Below the pieces are notes generated by a model. It had not been told where the DNA came from. It searched no databases and saw only the letters and a list, made by a program, of their open reading frames with translations. Source: Actinomycetes bacterium (GTDB taxonomy: Bacteria; Actinomycetota; Actinomycetes; Mycobacteriales; Mycobacteriaceae). Taken from it: a stretch of DNA of 64,000 bases. Below are positions 15,484-24,755 of the stretch, piece after piece (within the stretch, counting starts at the first letter, position 1; each line of letters begins with the position of its first letter). Position numbers and translations under genes: made by a program. Where the stretch lies: the NCBI GenBank assembly GCA_023418505.1, contig JAEZZR010000005.1:1-64000 (forward strand). The letters run 5' to 3'.

Positions 15484-16104
15484 ATGATTGCTTCTTTGCA
15501 CGGTGTTGTTCAGGATATCCGGGGTTCCCACGTAGTCATTAGCGCTGCGGGCGTGGGATACCTCGTTGCGTGTACGCCATCGGTTTTAGCTTCCATCACT
15601 AGAGGCCAAGAAGCTTTAGTGCACACCACGATGATCGTGCGCGAAGATGCGATGCTGCTTTATGGGTTCGCCGATATCCACGAACGCGACATGTTCGCGG
15701 TGCTGTTAAAAGCAAAACGCTTCGGTGCGGCCTCGGCTTTTAATCTGCTTTCTGCGCTTAGCCCAACCGAGATCGCCACTGCTATTGCCAATGGTGATGA
15801 AAAAGCACTAACCAAAGCCAATGGGGTAGGAAAGCGAATTGCCTCTCAATTGATCTTGGATCTCAAAGAGGAAGTGCGGCCGTTCCTCGCTGGTACCACT
15901 GCTGCAGCTGAAACCGTCGCAAGCAACCAACCACAGCACTCCGGCAACGTCGATGAAAACCAAGTACTTGGTGCCTTGATGGGGCTGGGCTTTAAAGAAG
16001 CCGAAGCTTCCGAAGCCCTAGCGCAGGTGCTTGCAACCGAACCTGATTTGACTACTAGCTTGGCGCTGAAAGCCACGTTGAAAGTGCTAGGAGCTAACCA
16101 GTGA
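15484..16104 (+). CDS. ruvA: Holliday junction DNA helicase subunit RuvA
   Basis: RuvA binds four-way junctions and loads RuvB. The 206 residues show the N-terminal OB domain (MIASLHGVVQDI...), a helix-hairpin-helix region with GVGKRIASQLILDLK near 105-120, and the C-terminal domain III (about 155-206) that contacts RuvB. Its stop overlaps the GTG of ruvB by four bases. Confidence 0.96.
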   Translation: MIASLHGVVQDIRGSHVVISAAGVGYLVACTPSVLASITRGQEALVHTTMIVREDAMLLYGFADIHERDMFAVLLKAKRFGAASAFNLLSALSPTEIATAIANGDEKALTKANGVGKRIASQLILDLKEEVRPFLAGTTAAAETVASNQPQHSGNVDENQVLGALMGLGFKEAEASEALAQVLATEPDLTTSLALKATLKVLGANQ

Positions 16105-17183
16105 GCGACATCGAACGCACAGAATTTAACGTCGGAGATCGCAGGCGTACGACGAACTCCATCCAGCCTCCAGCGGATCTAGAGCAACGCCCAGTAGATG
16201 CCCGGCAGATTCCTAGCGATATGGAAGCCGAAACTGGGTTGCGGCCGAAGTCTCTGGAAGAGTTTATTGGCCAGCCAAAGGTGCGCGCACAGTTGGATCT
16301 AGTGCTCTCTGGTGCGAAGAATCGTTCTGTTGCGCCGGATCATATTCTGCTCGCTGGCCCGCCTGGCTTGGGTAAAACGACGATGGCAATGATTATTGCT
16401 GCAGAGATGGGCTCATCGCTGCGCATGACTTCCGGCCCTGCGTTGATTCGCGCCGGAGACCTGGCAGCCATGCTTTCTAATTTGATGGAAGGCGATGTGC
16501 TGTTCATTGACGAAATCCACCGTATCGCCCGCCCAGTAGAAGAGATGCTCTACATGGCAATGGAAGATTTCCGGATCGACGTCATTGTGGGTAAAGGCCC
16601 GGGCGCGACTTCCATTCCACTGGAAATTCCTCCCTTTACTCTGGTAGGCGCTACTACGCGTTCGGGTATGTTGACCGGCCCGTTGCGCGACCGCTTTGGC
16701 TTTACCGCGCAGATGGAGTTTTACGACACCGAAGACCTCCGAAAGGTAGTCGATCGTGCTGCCCGGATTTTGAATGTAGCTATCGACGACGACGCCAGCT
16801 ATGAAATCGCCTCCCGCTCGCGCGGTACCCCTCGTATTGCCAACCGACTGCTCCGCCGGGTGCGCGATTTCGCTGACGTGCATGCCGACGGAAAAATTAC
16901 CTTAGAGGCAGCTCAGCAAGCGCTCGTTGTATTTGATGTGGATGAGTTAGGCCTCGATCGGTTAGACCGTGCGGTATTAAAAGCACTCATCCAGAGCCAT
17001 AATGGTGGGCCAGTTGGGGTGAACTCACTGGCACTAGCAGTAGGTGAGGAGCCCAGTACCGTCGAGGAAGTCTGCGAACCATACTTAGTGCGAGCTGGCA
17101 TGATTACGCGTACCTCGCGTGGCCGCGTAGCAACTGATGCGGCTTGGGCGCACCTGGGAATCACACCACCAGCTCCACGATAA
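16101..17183 (+). CDS. ruvB: Holliday junction branch migration ATPase RuvB
   Basis: This hexameric AAA+ motor drives branch migration with RuvA. Walker A is GPPGLGKTT near residue 88, Walker B is FIDEIH near 136, sensor 1 is VGATTRSG and the arginine finger region is LRDRFGF. The C-terminal winged helix ends in TSRGRVATDAAW. The 360 residues include a short N-terminal extension. GTGA coupling with ruvA indicates translation from the same message. Confidence 0.97.
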   Translation: MSDIERTEFNVGDRRRTTNSIQPPADLEQRPVDARQIPSDMEAETGLRPKSLEEFIGQPKVRAQLDLVLSGAKNRSVAPDHILLAGPPGLGKTTMAMIIAAEMGSSLRMTSGPALIRAGDLAAMLSNLMEGDVLFIDEIHRIARPVEEMLYMAMEDFRIDVIVGKGPGATSIPLEIPPFTLVGATTRSGMLTGPLRDRFGFTAQMEFYDTEDLRKVVDRAARILNVAIDDDASYEIASRSRGTPRIANRLLRRVRDFADVHADGKITLEAAQQALVVFDVDELGLDRLDRAVLKALIQSHNGGPVGVNSLALAVGEEPSTVEEVCEPYLVRAGMITRTSRGRVATDAAWAHLGITPPAPR

Positions 17184-17259
17184 GAGTGCGCGGTAGCTAT
17201 ACTCTTCCAGCGTTACCCTTTTGTTAGATCTAGTCGATAAGAAAGAAACTTAAAGAACA

Positions 17260-17724
17260 ATGGATTTTCTCCTCCTTTTCCTACTGGTACTCCTGGCACT
17301 ACCACTGTGGATGTCCTTTAGGAATAACAAGCAGATCCGCAAGATCCGTGACATGCAAGATCGGCTAGCTCCAGGGGCTGCGGTGGTCACCAACGCGGGT
17401 ATCCACGGCATTGTGCACGATGTTGCAGAAGATACCGTCGATATTTTGGTCGCCGACGGTGTTGTGATCCGGATCCAGAAGATGGCTGTAGTGCGTAATG
17501 TCACTGAAGAAGAAAATGCCGCTGATGCTAAGGAAGCAGTAGCAGCCTCTGCACAGGCTCGCGACGAAGCAGCTGCTGAAGCTCATCAGGATGCACAAGG
17601 CAACGAGGTTTCCGATGCGTCGGTAACTGATAATGCCAATGGACCAGAAGCAACCGAGCCAAAGGACAATTCGGCTGCTGCGGATGGCATTAGCGATCAC
17701 TCGCAGTCCAATAACGACCGCTAA
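17260..17724 (+). CDS. yajC: Preprotein translocase subunit YajC
   Basis: A 154-residue protein with one N-terminal membrane helix (1-20), a basic RNNKQIRKIRDMQDRL segment and the conserved GAAVVTNAGIHG domain. A low-complexity Ala/Asp/Glu tail fills residues 85-154. YajC associates with SecDF at the translocon, and secD and secF follow directly. Confidence 0.92.
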   Translation: MDFLLLFLLVLLALPLWMSFRNNKQIRKIRDMQDRLAPGAAVVTNAGIHGIVHDVAEDTVDILVADGVVIRIQKMAVVRNVTEEENAADAKEAVAASAQARDEAAAEAHQDAQGNEVSDASVTDNANGPEATEPKDNSAAADGISDHSQSNNDR

Positions 17725-17780
17725 ATATTCGTATCGTTATTTCAATGCAGTCCCCTTACTGCACAATCCCTATCTACTTT

Positions 17781-17800
17781 CACTAGGCAGCTGCCTGGTG
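17781..17800 (+). promoter_or_regulatory. 20-bp palindrome upstream of secD
   Basis: CACTAGGCAGCTGCCTGGTG is an inverted repeat apart from one T-G position. It lies 22 bases before the secD GTG and could be an operator or a leader hairpin. No known regulator motif is recognised. Confidence 0.35.
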
Positions 17801-17822
17801 TGTACATCGTCAGGAGAATTTC

Positions 17823-19715
17823 GTGGCGCGAGGTAGCAGAACCACCTCTAGAACTCCACGTGGCGGGTTCAAAAATACGTGGCCAAAATGGTCGCTTGCC
17901 TTATTCGGCGTTATTTTGATCATCACGTATCTACTTATCTTCTTTACGGGCAATCGGGAAGCCACTCCGAAATTAGGTATTGACCTGCAAGGTGGTACCC
18001 GAGTTACTCTCGTGCCGCAGGGGCAAAACCCAACTGGCGAGCAGCTTGATCAAGCCCGCGAGATTCTTCAGAATCGTGTGAACGGCATGGGTGTTACCGG
18101 TGCTCAGGTAGTCACTGATGGCGACACTTTGGTGATTACTGTGCCTGGCGAAGACTCCAGTGAAGCCCGCGCTTTAGGCCAAACCTCGCAGATGTTCTTC
18201 CGGCCTGTCTCTGAAATGTCGGCCATGCCTGATATGGATCAGATGGAAGTCCAGCTCGAAGAGATGGCCAACCGCTGGGTGTCTGTTGGCATCCTGACAC
18301 GGGAGCAAGCTCAGTCTGAAGTAGACCAGTTCTACGCCGATTTGCAGCAAAACCAGCAACAGCAGATCGATGCCTTCCAGGAGGCCTCGCCAGATCAGCC
18401 ACTGCCGGAAGAACTAGAGCAGACTATTGGTGATGCTCCCCGCATCACTGCAACTGCACCAGAAGAGCCAAAGAACTCTATCGAGGCTGCACAATTGCGT
18501 AGCGATGTACGCGAAGAGCTACTAGCTTCACGTCAGTCTGAAGACCCAAATACTCAATTCGCAGCTGCTGCACTTTTGCAGTGCTCTGATCCAGAAGCGG
18601 CGGATCCACTGCAAGGCTCGGATGATCCTGCGAAGCCTTTGGTTACCTGTAACCCAGAGCGCGCAGGTGGCGGCGAAGTAATCATCTTGGATAAGGCTCC
18701 GCTGCTGGTTGGAGAAACGGACGAAGTTAATGGTCAGCGTTTGTCCGGTAATGAAATTGATACCGATCGTCCGATCAACGGTGGCTACAACCAAGAAGAC
18801 GGACAGATCGAAGTTTCCTTCAGCTTCAAGTCTGGTTCCAACGATGTAGGTGGCCGTACGTGGACCAAGCTGACCCAGGATTACCTGAACAAGCAAGTAG
18901 CTATCGTGCTCGACTCGAAGGTGCTGTCGGCACCAACGATTCAAAGTGTTACTGGTGTTGGTCAAGGTACCCGTATTACCGGCGGCTTCACCATCGACGA
19001 AGCACAAACTCTGGCTAACAACCTGCGATACGGCGCACTGCCACTGAGCTTCGCTGGTGAAGATGGGGAACCAGGTGGTACCGCAACTACGATCCCAGCC
19101 ACCATGGGTGCTGCTTCACTGCAAGCCGGCTTGATTGCAGGTCTGATCGGTATCGTCTTGATCTTCTGCTACGCCATCGGTTTGTACCGTGGCTTGGGCG
19201 TGATCTCGCTGATCTCGATGACCGCCGCTGGTGTGATGATCTACGGCACCCTAGTGTTACTAGGCCGGTGGATTGGCTACTCGCTTGATCTCGCAGGTGT
19301 AGCCGGCATCATCATTTCGATCGGTGTGACAGCAGACTCGTTTATCGTGTTCTTCGAGCGAATTAAGGACGAGATTCGCGGTGGACGTACTTTCCGTTCA
19401 GCGGTACCACATGCGTGGCGCCGTGCCCGTCGCACAATTTTGACCGGTAACTTCGTTTCGATCATCGCAGCTGTCGTGCTCTACATCTTGGTCGTAGGCG
19501 ATGTGCGAGGCTTCGCATTCACCCTGGGCCTTTCCACAGCATTCGATATCCTCACAGCATTCTTGGTAACAGCCCCGCTGGTGATCTTGTCCACGCGGAA
19601 GTTCCCGTCGCTAGCTAAACCATCATTGAATGGATTCGGTGCAGTGATGGATATTGCCCGCAACAATCGTCGCCAGCCGTCTGCGACCACTAGTACTACG
19701 AAGGAGCAGAAGTAA
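17823..19715 (+). CDS. secD: Protein translocase subunit SecD
   Basis: SecD uses the proton gradient to complete export through SecYEG. The 630 residues have a first membrane helix at about 22-42, a large periplasmic-type domain containing GIDLQGGTRVTL near 55 and ITGGFTIDEAQTLANNLRYGAL near 385, then five further membrane helices with IGVTADSFIVFFERIKDE. A Gln/Glu-rich insertion (about 150-250) lengthens the extracytoplasmic part, as is common in actinobacteria. GTG 17823 follows AGGAG. Its stop overlaps the ATG of secF. Confidence 0.97.
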   Translation: MARGSRTTSRTPRGGFKNTWPKWSLALFGVILIITYLLIFFTGNREATPKLGIDLQGGTRVTLVPQGQNPTGEQLDQAREILQNRVNGMGVTGAQVVTDGDTLVITVPGEDSSEARALGQTSQMFFRPVSEMSAMPDMDQMEVQLEEMANRWVSVGILTREQAQSEVDQFYADLQQNQQQQIDAFQEASPDQPLPEELEQTIGDAPRITATAPEEPKNSIEAAQLRSDVREELLASRQSEDPNTQFAAAALLQCSDPEAADPLQGSDDPAKPLVTCNPERAGGGEVIILDKAPLLVGETDEVNGQRLSGNEIDTDRPINGGYNQEDGQIEVSFSFKSGSNDVGGRTWTKLTQDYLNKQVAIVLDSKVLSAPTIQSVTGVGQGTRITGGFTIDEAQTLANNLRYGALPLSFAGEDGEPGGTATTIPATMGAASLQAGLIAGLIGIVLIFCYAIGLYRGLGVISLISMTAAGVMIYGTLVLLGRWIGYSLDLAGVAGIIISIGVTADSFIVFFERIKDEIRGGRTFRSAVPHAWRRARRTILTGNFVSIIAAVVLYILVVGDVRGFAFTLGLSTAFDILTAFLVTAPLVILSTRKFPSLAKPSLNGFGAVMDIARNNRRQPSATTSTTKEQK

Positions 19716-20968
19716 TGGAATCAGTAACCCGCTCCGATTCGGTACGTACCGACCTGAACATCACCGGCGGTGAGCAGACTGATACTGCCGAGGTACAGCA
19801 CGTTGATAACGCCAACCGTAGTTTCTTCCAAAGGCTGAATTCTGGTGTTGGTGGGTTTGACATTATCGGCCGGTCGCGACGGTGGTACTCCATCGCAGCT
19901 GCCGTAGTAGTGGTCGCACTTGCTGCCATGTTGATCCGTGGTTTCAGCTTGGGCATTGACTTCGAAGGTGGTACGCGTGTGACGATGCCACCGTCGGGAG
20001 CATCGGAAACCGCAGTCGAAGAAATCTTCACCGAAACCGTTGGCCATGAACCAGAGCTCGTCCAGATTATTGGCTCTGGCGAAGGTCAGGTCATGGAAAT
20101 CACTTCTACGCGTTTGGGGGAGGAGCAGATTAACGAACTGCGTCAGGCGCTGTTCGATAATTTCCAGCCTCGTGACGCCGCCGGTGAAGTCTCGCCGGAT
20201 GCCATTGGTGACTCTACGGTTTCGGAATCGTGGGGTAGTGCCATTACCGAACGTATGTTGATCGCGATGGCGGTGTTCCTGGCGTTAGTGTTCGCCTACA
20301 TTGCGATTACTTTTGAGCGTGATATGGCGATCACTGCGATTGTTTCGCTGATCGTCGATGGCATCATCATCGCCGGTGTCTACGCCTTGATTGGCTTTGA
20401 AGTCACCCCGGCAACGGTGATCGGTTTGCTTACGGTATTGGCGTTCTCGCTGTACGACACCGTGGTGGTCTTCGACAAGATCCAAGAAAACACCGCGGGC
20501 TTCGAGCAATCAGAACGCAAGACTTATAGCGAACTGGTGAATACTTCGGTGAACCAGACCATCATGCGTTCGATCAACACCACAGTTTCAACTGCGTTGC
20601 CTGTGATCGCACTGATGGTGATCGCGGTGGGCTTGCTTGGCGTGGGTACGTTGAAAGACCTCGCGCTAGTACAGCTGATCGGCATTATCCAAGGTACGTT
20701 CTCCTCGATCTTCCTGGCCGCACCATTCCTGGTTTCTCTAAAGAAACGCCAAAAGAAATACCGCGAACACGATCAGAAGGTGCTGCAATCCCGTCGTGAA
20801 GCAGAAGAAGCTGGCGTGACTGTGGATGCCTCTGGTAACCGCGAAACCAGTGATATCCGAGCGACGCCACAATCACCGCAGGCACCGACGCAGCGATCAG
20901 AGCCTTCTCAGCGACCCGAGCCAGAGTCTGGTGGATCGCTCACGTGGCGCCCTGGCGGTATGCGATAA
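19715..20968 (+). CDS. secF: Protein translocase subunit SecF
   Basis: The partner of SecD, 417 residues with six membrane helices and the family blocks SLGIDFEGGTRV (about 80-91) and AFSLYDTVVVFDKIQEN (about 248-264). The N-terminal 45 residues and the Pro/Ser/Gln-rich C-terminal tail are cytoplasmic extensions. TAATG overlap with secD shows translational coupling. Confidence 0.97.
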   Translation: MESVTRSDSVRTDLNITGGEQTDTAEVQHVDNANRSFFQRLNSGVGGFDIIGRSRRWYSIAAAVVVVALAAMLIRGFSLGIDFEGGTRVTMPPSGASETAVEEIFTETVGHEPELVQIIGSGEGQVMEITSTRLGEEQINELRQALFDNFQPRDAAGEVSPDAIGDSTVSESWGSAITERMLIAMAVFLALVFAYIAITFERDMAITAIVSLIVDGIIIAGVYALIGFEVTPATVIGLLTVLAFSLYDTVVVFDKIQENTAGFEQSERKTYSELVNTSVNQTIMRSINTTVSTALPVIALMVIAVGLLGVGTLKDLALVQLIGIIQGTFSSIFLAAPFLVSLKKRQKKYREHDQKVLQSRREAEEAGVTVDASGNRETSDIRATPQSPQAPTQRSEPSQRPEPESGGSLTWRPGGMR

Positions 20969-20996
20969 TTTAATTTTAAGGAAAGGACTTTCCACT

Positions 20997-21533
20997 GTGG
21001 CTTACTCTGATGCCCGCGAGGCTTTATCCAGCTTGATTCGTTACGTGCAGGATTTTCCACAGCCGGGAGTCCTCTTCGAAGACCTCACCCCAGCACTAGC
21101 TGATCCCGAGGGGTTTCGTCTGATTGTGGACGAAGTAGCAGCGGCTGCGGCAAAGTTCGATGCCGACTTGATTGGTGGACTGGACGCTCGCGGCTTCCTG
21201 ATTGGCTCGGCAGTGGCCTACAAGATGGAGCTCGGAGTACTGGCGGTGCGGAAAAAGGGCAAGCTGCCACCGCCAGTAATTCAAGAGACCTACGATCTGG
21301 AATACGGTTCTGCCGCGCTGGAGATCCCCGAAAATGGCATTGACCTTACCGGTAAGCGCATTGTGCTTGTCGACGATGTACTAGCTACCGGCGGCACCAT
21401 GAATGCTGCGCGCAACCTGCTAGTGAAAGCCGGTGCGGAAGTGAGCGGCTTTTGTTGTGTCCTCGAAGTAGAGGGTTTGGGCGGACGCGAATTATTATCT
21501 GATATCCCGATGTTTATTGTTGCGGAAGGCTAG
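20997..21533 (+). CDS. apt: Adenine phosphoribosyltransferase
   Basis: APT salvages adenine with PRPP to make AMP. The PRPP motif is VLVDDVLATGGT near residue 121, and FPQPGVLFEDLTP near the N-terminus is characteristic. The frame is open far upstream, but that part overlaps secF; GTG 20997 follows AAGGAAAGG and gives the usual 178-residue length. It stands between secDF and rel, as in related genomes. Confidence 0.95.
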   Translation: MAYSDAREALSSLIRYVQDFPQPGVLFEDLTPALADPEGFRLIVDEVAAAAAKFDADLIGGLDARGFLIGSAVAYKMELGVLAVRKKGKLPPPVIQETYDLEYGSAALEIPENGIDLTGKRIVLVDDVLATGGTMNAARNLLVKAGAEVSGFCCVLEVEGLGGRELLSDIPMFIVAEG

Positions 21534-21540
21534 TAGCAAT

Positions 21541-23802
21541 ATGGTGGATCGCTCTGCTCGCCGATATACGGCACGTTTAGCGCGCAGTCTTACTGGAACG
21601 CGCACCCGGATCAACCCTGTGTTGGATCCGCTGGTAGCCGTGCACAAGGAAGTACATCCACGGGCGGATTTAGCTTCACTGCAAAAGGCGTATGAAACAG
21701 CAGAGCGGCTGCACGAGGGGGTCAAGCGGAAGTCCGGAGAGCCGTACATCACCCACCCGCTAGCAGTAGCAACGATCGCTGCCGAGATCGGCATGGATAC
21801 CACCACACTGATCGCGGCACTTTTGCACGACACCGTAGAAGACACTGATTATTCCCTGGAACAACTCACCGAGGATTTTGGGGTTGAAGTAGCTCGGCTC
21901 GTTGATGGGGTTACCAAGCTAGACAAGGTGGCGTTAGGTTCGGCTGCAGAAGCCGAAACTGTACGCAAGATGATCGTGGCGATGAGTAAAGACCCACGAG
22001 TGCTGGTAATCAAAGTCTGCGACCGGCTGCACAATATGCGCACCATGCGCTTCTTACCACCGGAAAAGCAGGCGAAGAAAGCACGCGAAACCCTCGAGGT
22101 TATCGCCCCTTTGGCACACCGTCTGGGTATGGCCAGCGTGAAATGGGAATTGGAAGATCTGTCTTTCGCGATTCTCTATCCGAAGAAATACGGCGAGATC
22201 GTTCGCCTAGTAGCTGATCGTGCACCACAGCGGGATCGGTATCTGCGCGAAGTGTCCACCATGGTCAAAGAAGACCTACGCAAGGTGCATATCCATGCGG
22301 AAGTGATGGGCCGGCCAAAGCATTATTGGTCGATTTATCAAAAGATGATCGTGCGCGGTCATGATTTCGACGAGATCTTCGACCTCGTGGGTATCCGCAT
22401 CCTGGTGGATACCACCAAGGATTGCTATGCTGCGATGGGTGCGGTGCACTCGCTGTTCCAGCCGATGCCAGGCCGGTTTAAGGACTACATTTCGGCACCA
22501 CGTTTCGGTGTCTACCAGTCGCTGCACACCACTGTGATTGGCCCTGGTGGCAGCCCGCTTGAGGTACAGATCCGTACCCACGAGATGCACCACAATGCTG
22601 AATACGGCATTGCTGCGCATTGGCGGTACAAGGAGACCAAGGGCTCGCATAAGGGTGATGCCTCGGAGATCGATCAGATGGCGTGGATGCGCCAGCTTCT
22701 GGATTGGCAGCGCGAAGCAGCCGATCCGAATGAGTTCTTAGATTCGTTGCGCTTCGATCTGGCCTCGAATGAAATCTTTGTGTTCACGCCGAAGGGTGAT
22801 GTGATCACGCTACCCGCGGGCTCTACTCCAGTGGACTTCGCGTACGCGGTACACACCGAAATTGGTCACCGCTGTATCGGCGCGAAGGTCAATGGCAAAT
22901 TGGTGGCCTTGGAATCCACGCTCGGTACTGGCGATCGGGTAGAGATTTTCACTTCCAAGGATGCACACGCCGGTCCGTCGCAAGGCTGGCAAGATTTTGT
23001 AAAGTCACCGCGCGCGAAAGCGAAGATCCGCCAGTGGTTCGCTAAAGAACGCCGCGAAGAAGCGCTCGAAGCAGGTCGCGACGCGCTTGCCGCCGAAGTC
23101 CAGCGCGGTGGGTTGCCGATGCACCGGTTGTTCACTCCGCGCACGATGAAGGCCATCGCGCAGGAATTGCGTTACGACGATATCGACGCGTTGTACACGG
23201 CAATCGGCAGCGGAAACGTCTCGGCACGACATGTCACTAACCGCTCGATGGCGCAGTTCACCACCCCGGATGAAGCAGAAGATCAGCTGGTCAAGCGGAC
23301 TCCGCCGTCGAAGCTGCAGGATCCGCAGAAGCGTCAGCGCGCTGATGGCGCTGGCATTTTGGTAGAGGGCTCATCGGACATGATGGCCAAGCTTGCGAAG
23401 TGTTGTACGCCTTTGCCTGGCGACGCGATTTTCGGGTTCGTTACCCGCGGCGGTGGGGTCAGCGTGCATCGCACGGACTGCACTAACGCAGCACGGCTGT
23501 ATGAACAGCCAGAACGAATTATCCAGGTGTCCTGGGCGTCGCACACCACAGGTGCGGTATTCGCGGTCACAATTCAAATTGAAGCTTTAGATCGTTCCGG
23601 GCTGCTCAGCGAAATTACGCGGACGATCTCGGAGCAAAAGGTGCCGATTATTGCGACGTCGGCACATACGTCGGCTGATCGCGTGGCCACGATGCGCTTT
23701 ACCTTCGAGGTCTCTGATGTAAAGCAGCTTGGCTACATCATGAGTGCATTGCGCAGCGTGGAAGGTGTATTCGATATTTATCGAGTGACCAGCGGGGGAT
23801 AG
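21541..23802 (+). CDS. rel: Bifunctional (p)ppGpp synthetase/hydrolase
   Basis: The enzyme makes and degrades the stringent-response alarmone. Domains in order: HD hydrolase (HPLAVATI at about 70, LLHDTVEDTD at about 93-102), synthetase (RPKHYWSIYQKM near 260, YQSLHTTV near 327), TGS (FVFTPKGDVITLPAGSTPVDFAYAVHTEIGH split around 415-440), a zinc-finger-like CCTPLPGD region near 621, and a C-terminal ACT domain. Intact catalytic blocks in both halves support both activities. ATG 21541 is chosen after GGAAGG, eight bases past the apt stop. The stop codon lies in a 17-bp-period duplication. Confidence 0.97.
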   Translation: MVDRSARRYTARLARSLTGTRTRINPVLDPLVAVHKEVHPRADLASLQKAYETAERLHEGVKRKSGEPYITHPLAVATIAAEIGMDTTTLIAALLHDTVEDTDYSLEQLTEDFGVEVARLVDGVTKLDKVALGSAAEAETVRKMIVAMSKDPRVLVIKVCDRLHNMRTMRFLPPEKQAKKARETLEVIAPLAHRLGMASVKWELEDLSFAILYPKKYGEIVRLVADRAPQRDRYLREVSTMVKEDLRKVHIHAEVMGRPKHYWSIYQKMIVRGHDFDEIFDLVGIRILVDTTKDCYAAMGAVHSLFQPMPGRFKDYISAPRFGVYQSLHTTVIGPGGSPLEVQIRTHEMHHNAEYGIAAHWRYKETKGSHKGDASEIDQMAWMRQLLDWQREAADPNEFLDSLRFDLASNEIFVFTPKGDVITLPAGSTPVDFAYAVHTEIGHRCIGAKVNGKLVALESTLGTGDRVEIFTSKDAHAGPSQGWQDFVKSPRAKAKIRQWFAKERREEALEAGRDALAAEVQRGGLPMHRLFTPRTMKAIAQELRYDDIDALYTAIGSGNVSARHVTNRSMAQFTTPDEAEDQLVKRTPPSKLQDPQKRQRADGAGILVEGSSDMMAKLAKCCTPLPGDAIFGFVTRGGGVSVHRTDCTNAARLYEQPERIIQVSWASHTTGAVFAVTIQIEALDRSGLLSEITRTISEQKVPIIATSAHTSADRVATMRFTFEVSDVKQLGYIMSALRSVEGVFDIYRVTSGG

Positions 23803-23826
23803 CGAAACCCGGGGGATAGCGAAACC
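23794..23826 (+). repeat. Direct repeat covering the rel stop codon
   Basis: GGGGGATAGCGAAACC occurs at 23794-23809 and again at 23811-23826. The first copy contains the rel TAG; the second lies just past it. Confidence 0.85.
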
Positions 23827-23858
23827 GGCGCAAGCTGGCAACGCGAACTCACCCGGAT

Positions 23859-23882
23859 ATTTACTCGGAAATTTACTCGGAA
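23859..23882 (-). repeat. 12-bp tandem duplication at the ppiA stop codon
   Basis: ATTTACTCGGAA occurs twice without a gap (23859-23870 and 23871-23882). Read on the minus strand it repeats the Ser-Glu-stop end of the cyclophilin gene. Confidence 0.85.
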
Positions 23883-24664
23883 ACGGTGACGCTGTTAATG
23901 CGAACTTCCTCGCGTGGCGCTCCGTCGCCTTCGCTGCCGCTCTGCTCGGAATCAATGCCCTTCGAGGCGATATCCTGAACCACCTGGGTGCCCTCATCCG
24001 TCATGTTGCCCAAGATGGTGTAGTTGGCGTCCAAAGTGGAGTCCTCGTAGTTGAGGAAGAACTGCGAACCATTGCGGTTCGGATCACTTGGGTTCGCCAT
24101 TGCGATGGTGCCCTTGATGTACAGATCGGAACGCGATAGCGCATCGCCATCGGTGATTGGGTATTCACCAGCGAAAGTAAATCCAGGGCCACCCGAACCA
24201 GTGCCGGTTGGATCGCCACACTGCAGCACGTTTAAGCCACCTTCAGTTAAACGGTGGCACACGGTGTCGTCGTAGTAGCCGGACTTCGCCAGGTGTTCGA
24301 TGGCATTCACACCACAAGGAGCCTTTTCGCGATCCAGCACCATGGGGATATTGCCTTGATTGGTCTCCAAGGTGACGGTGACTGTACCTTCGGTTGGCAC
24401 GTCTTCGGTAGGAGGCGTAGTTACCTCACGCGCAGCTGGAGTGAAATCATCTGCCGGGTATTCACAAGCCACTTCGTTGCTATCCAGCGTGGTGAGGAAC
24501 CAAATACCACCAACAAACACCAACAAAATCGCTAGAGTGGCAACCACGACGCCCACTGGCTTCAGCTTTTCCGCGCGATCGCGACTATTTAATTCATGTT
24601 CCAATTTCTTTATCGCTTGCTTGCGACGTTGCTTATTATCGGTCGCATCGGATTTTGCGCTCAC
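23873..24664 (-). CDS. Membrane-anchored cyclophilin-type peptidyl-prolyl isomerase
   Basis: The 263-residue protein has a basic cytoplasmic N-terminus, one membrane helix at about 38-60 and an extracytoplasmic cyclophilin domain from about 95. Recognisable blocks are VTLETNQGNIPMVL, YYDDTVCHRL and NGSQFFLNYEDS, which correspond to the family's catalytic region, though the core FHR appears as CHR. Actinobacterial proteins of this layout probably help fold exported proteins. GTG 24662-24664 is the start. It converges with rel. Confidence 0.9.
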   Translation of the reverse strand: MSAKSDATDNKQRRKQAIKKLEHELNSRDRAEKLKPVGVVVATLAILLVFVGGIWFLTTLDSNEVACEYPADDFTPAAREVTTPPTEDVPTEGTVTVTLETNQGNIPMVLDREKAPCGVNAIEHLAKSGYYDDTVCHRLTEGGLNVLQCGDPTGTGSGGPGFTFAGEYPITDGDALSRSDLYIKGTIAMANPSDPNRNGSQFFLNYEDSTLDANYTILGNMTDEGTQVVQDIASKGIDSEQSGSEGDGAPREEVRINSVTVSE

Positions 24665-24755
24665 CGTGTGCTGCTCACTTTCCGTCGAAAAGCTTGATCT
24701 AAGCCTGAGAACATAGTTACCTCAAGCACAATAGTATGAAAAGGAGTGAAGTGAT

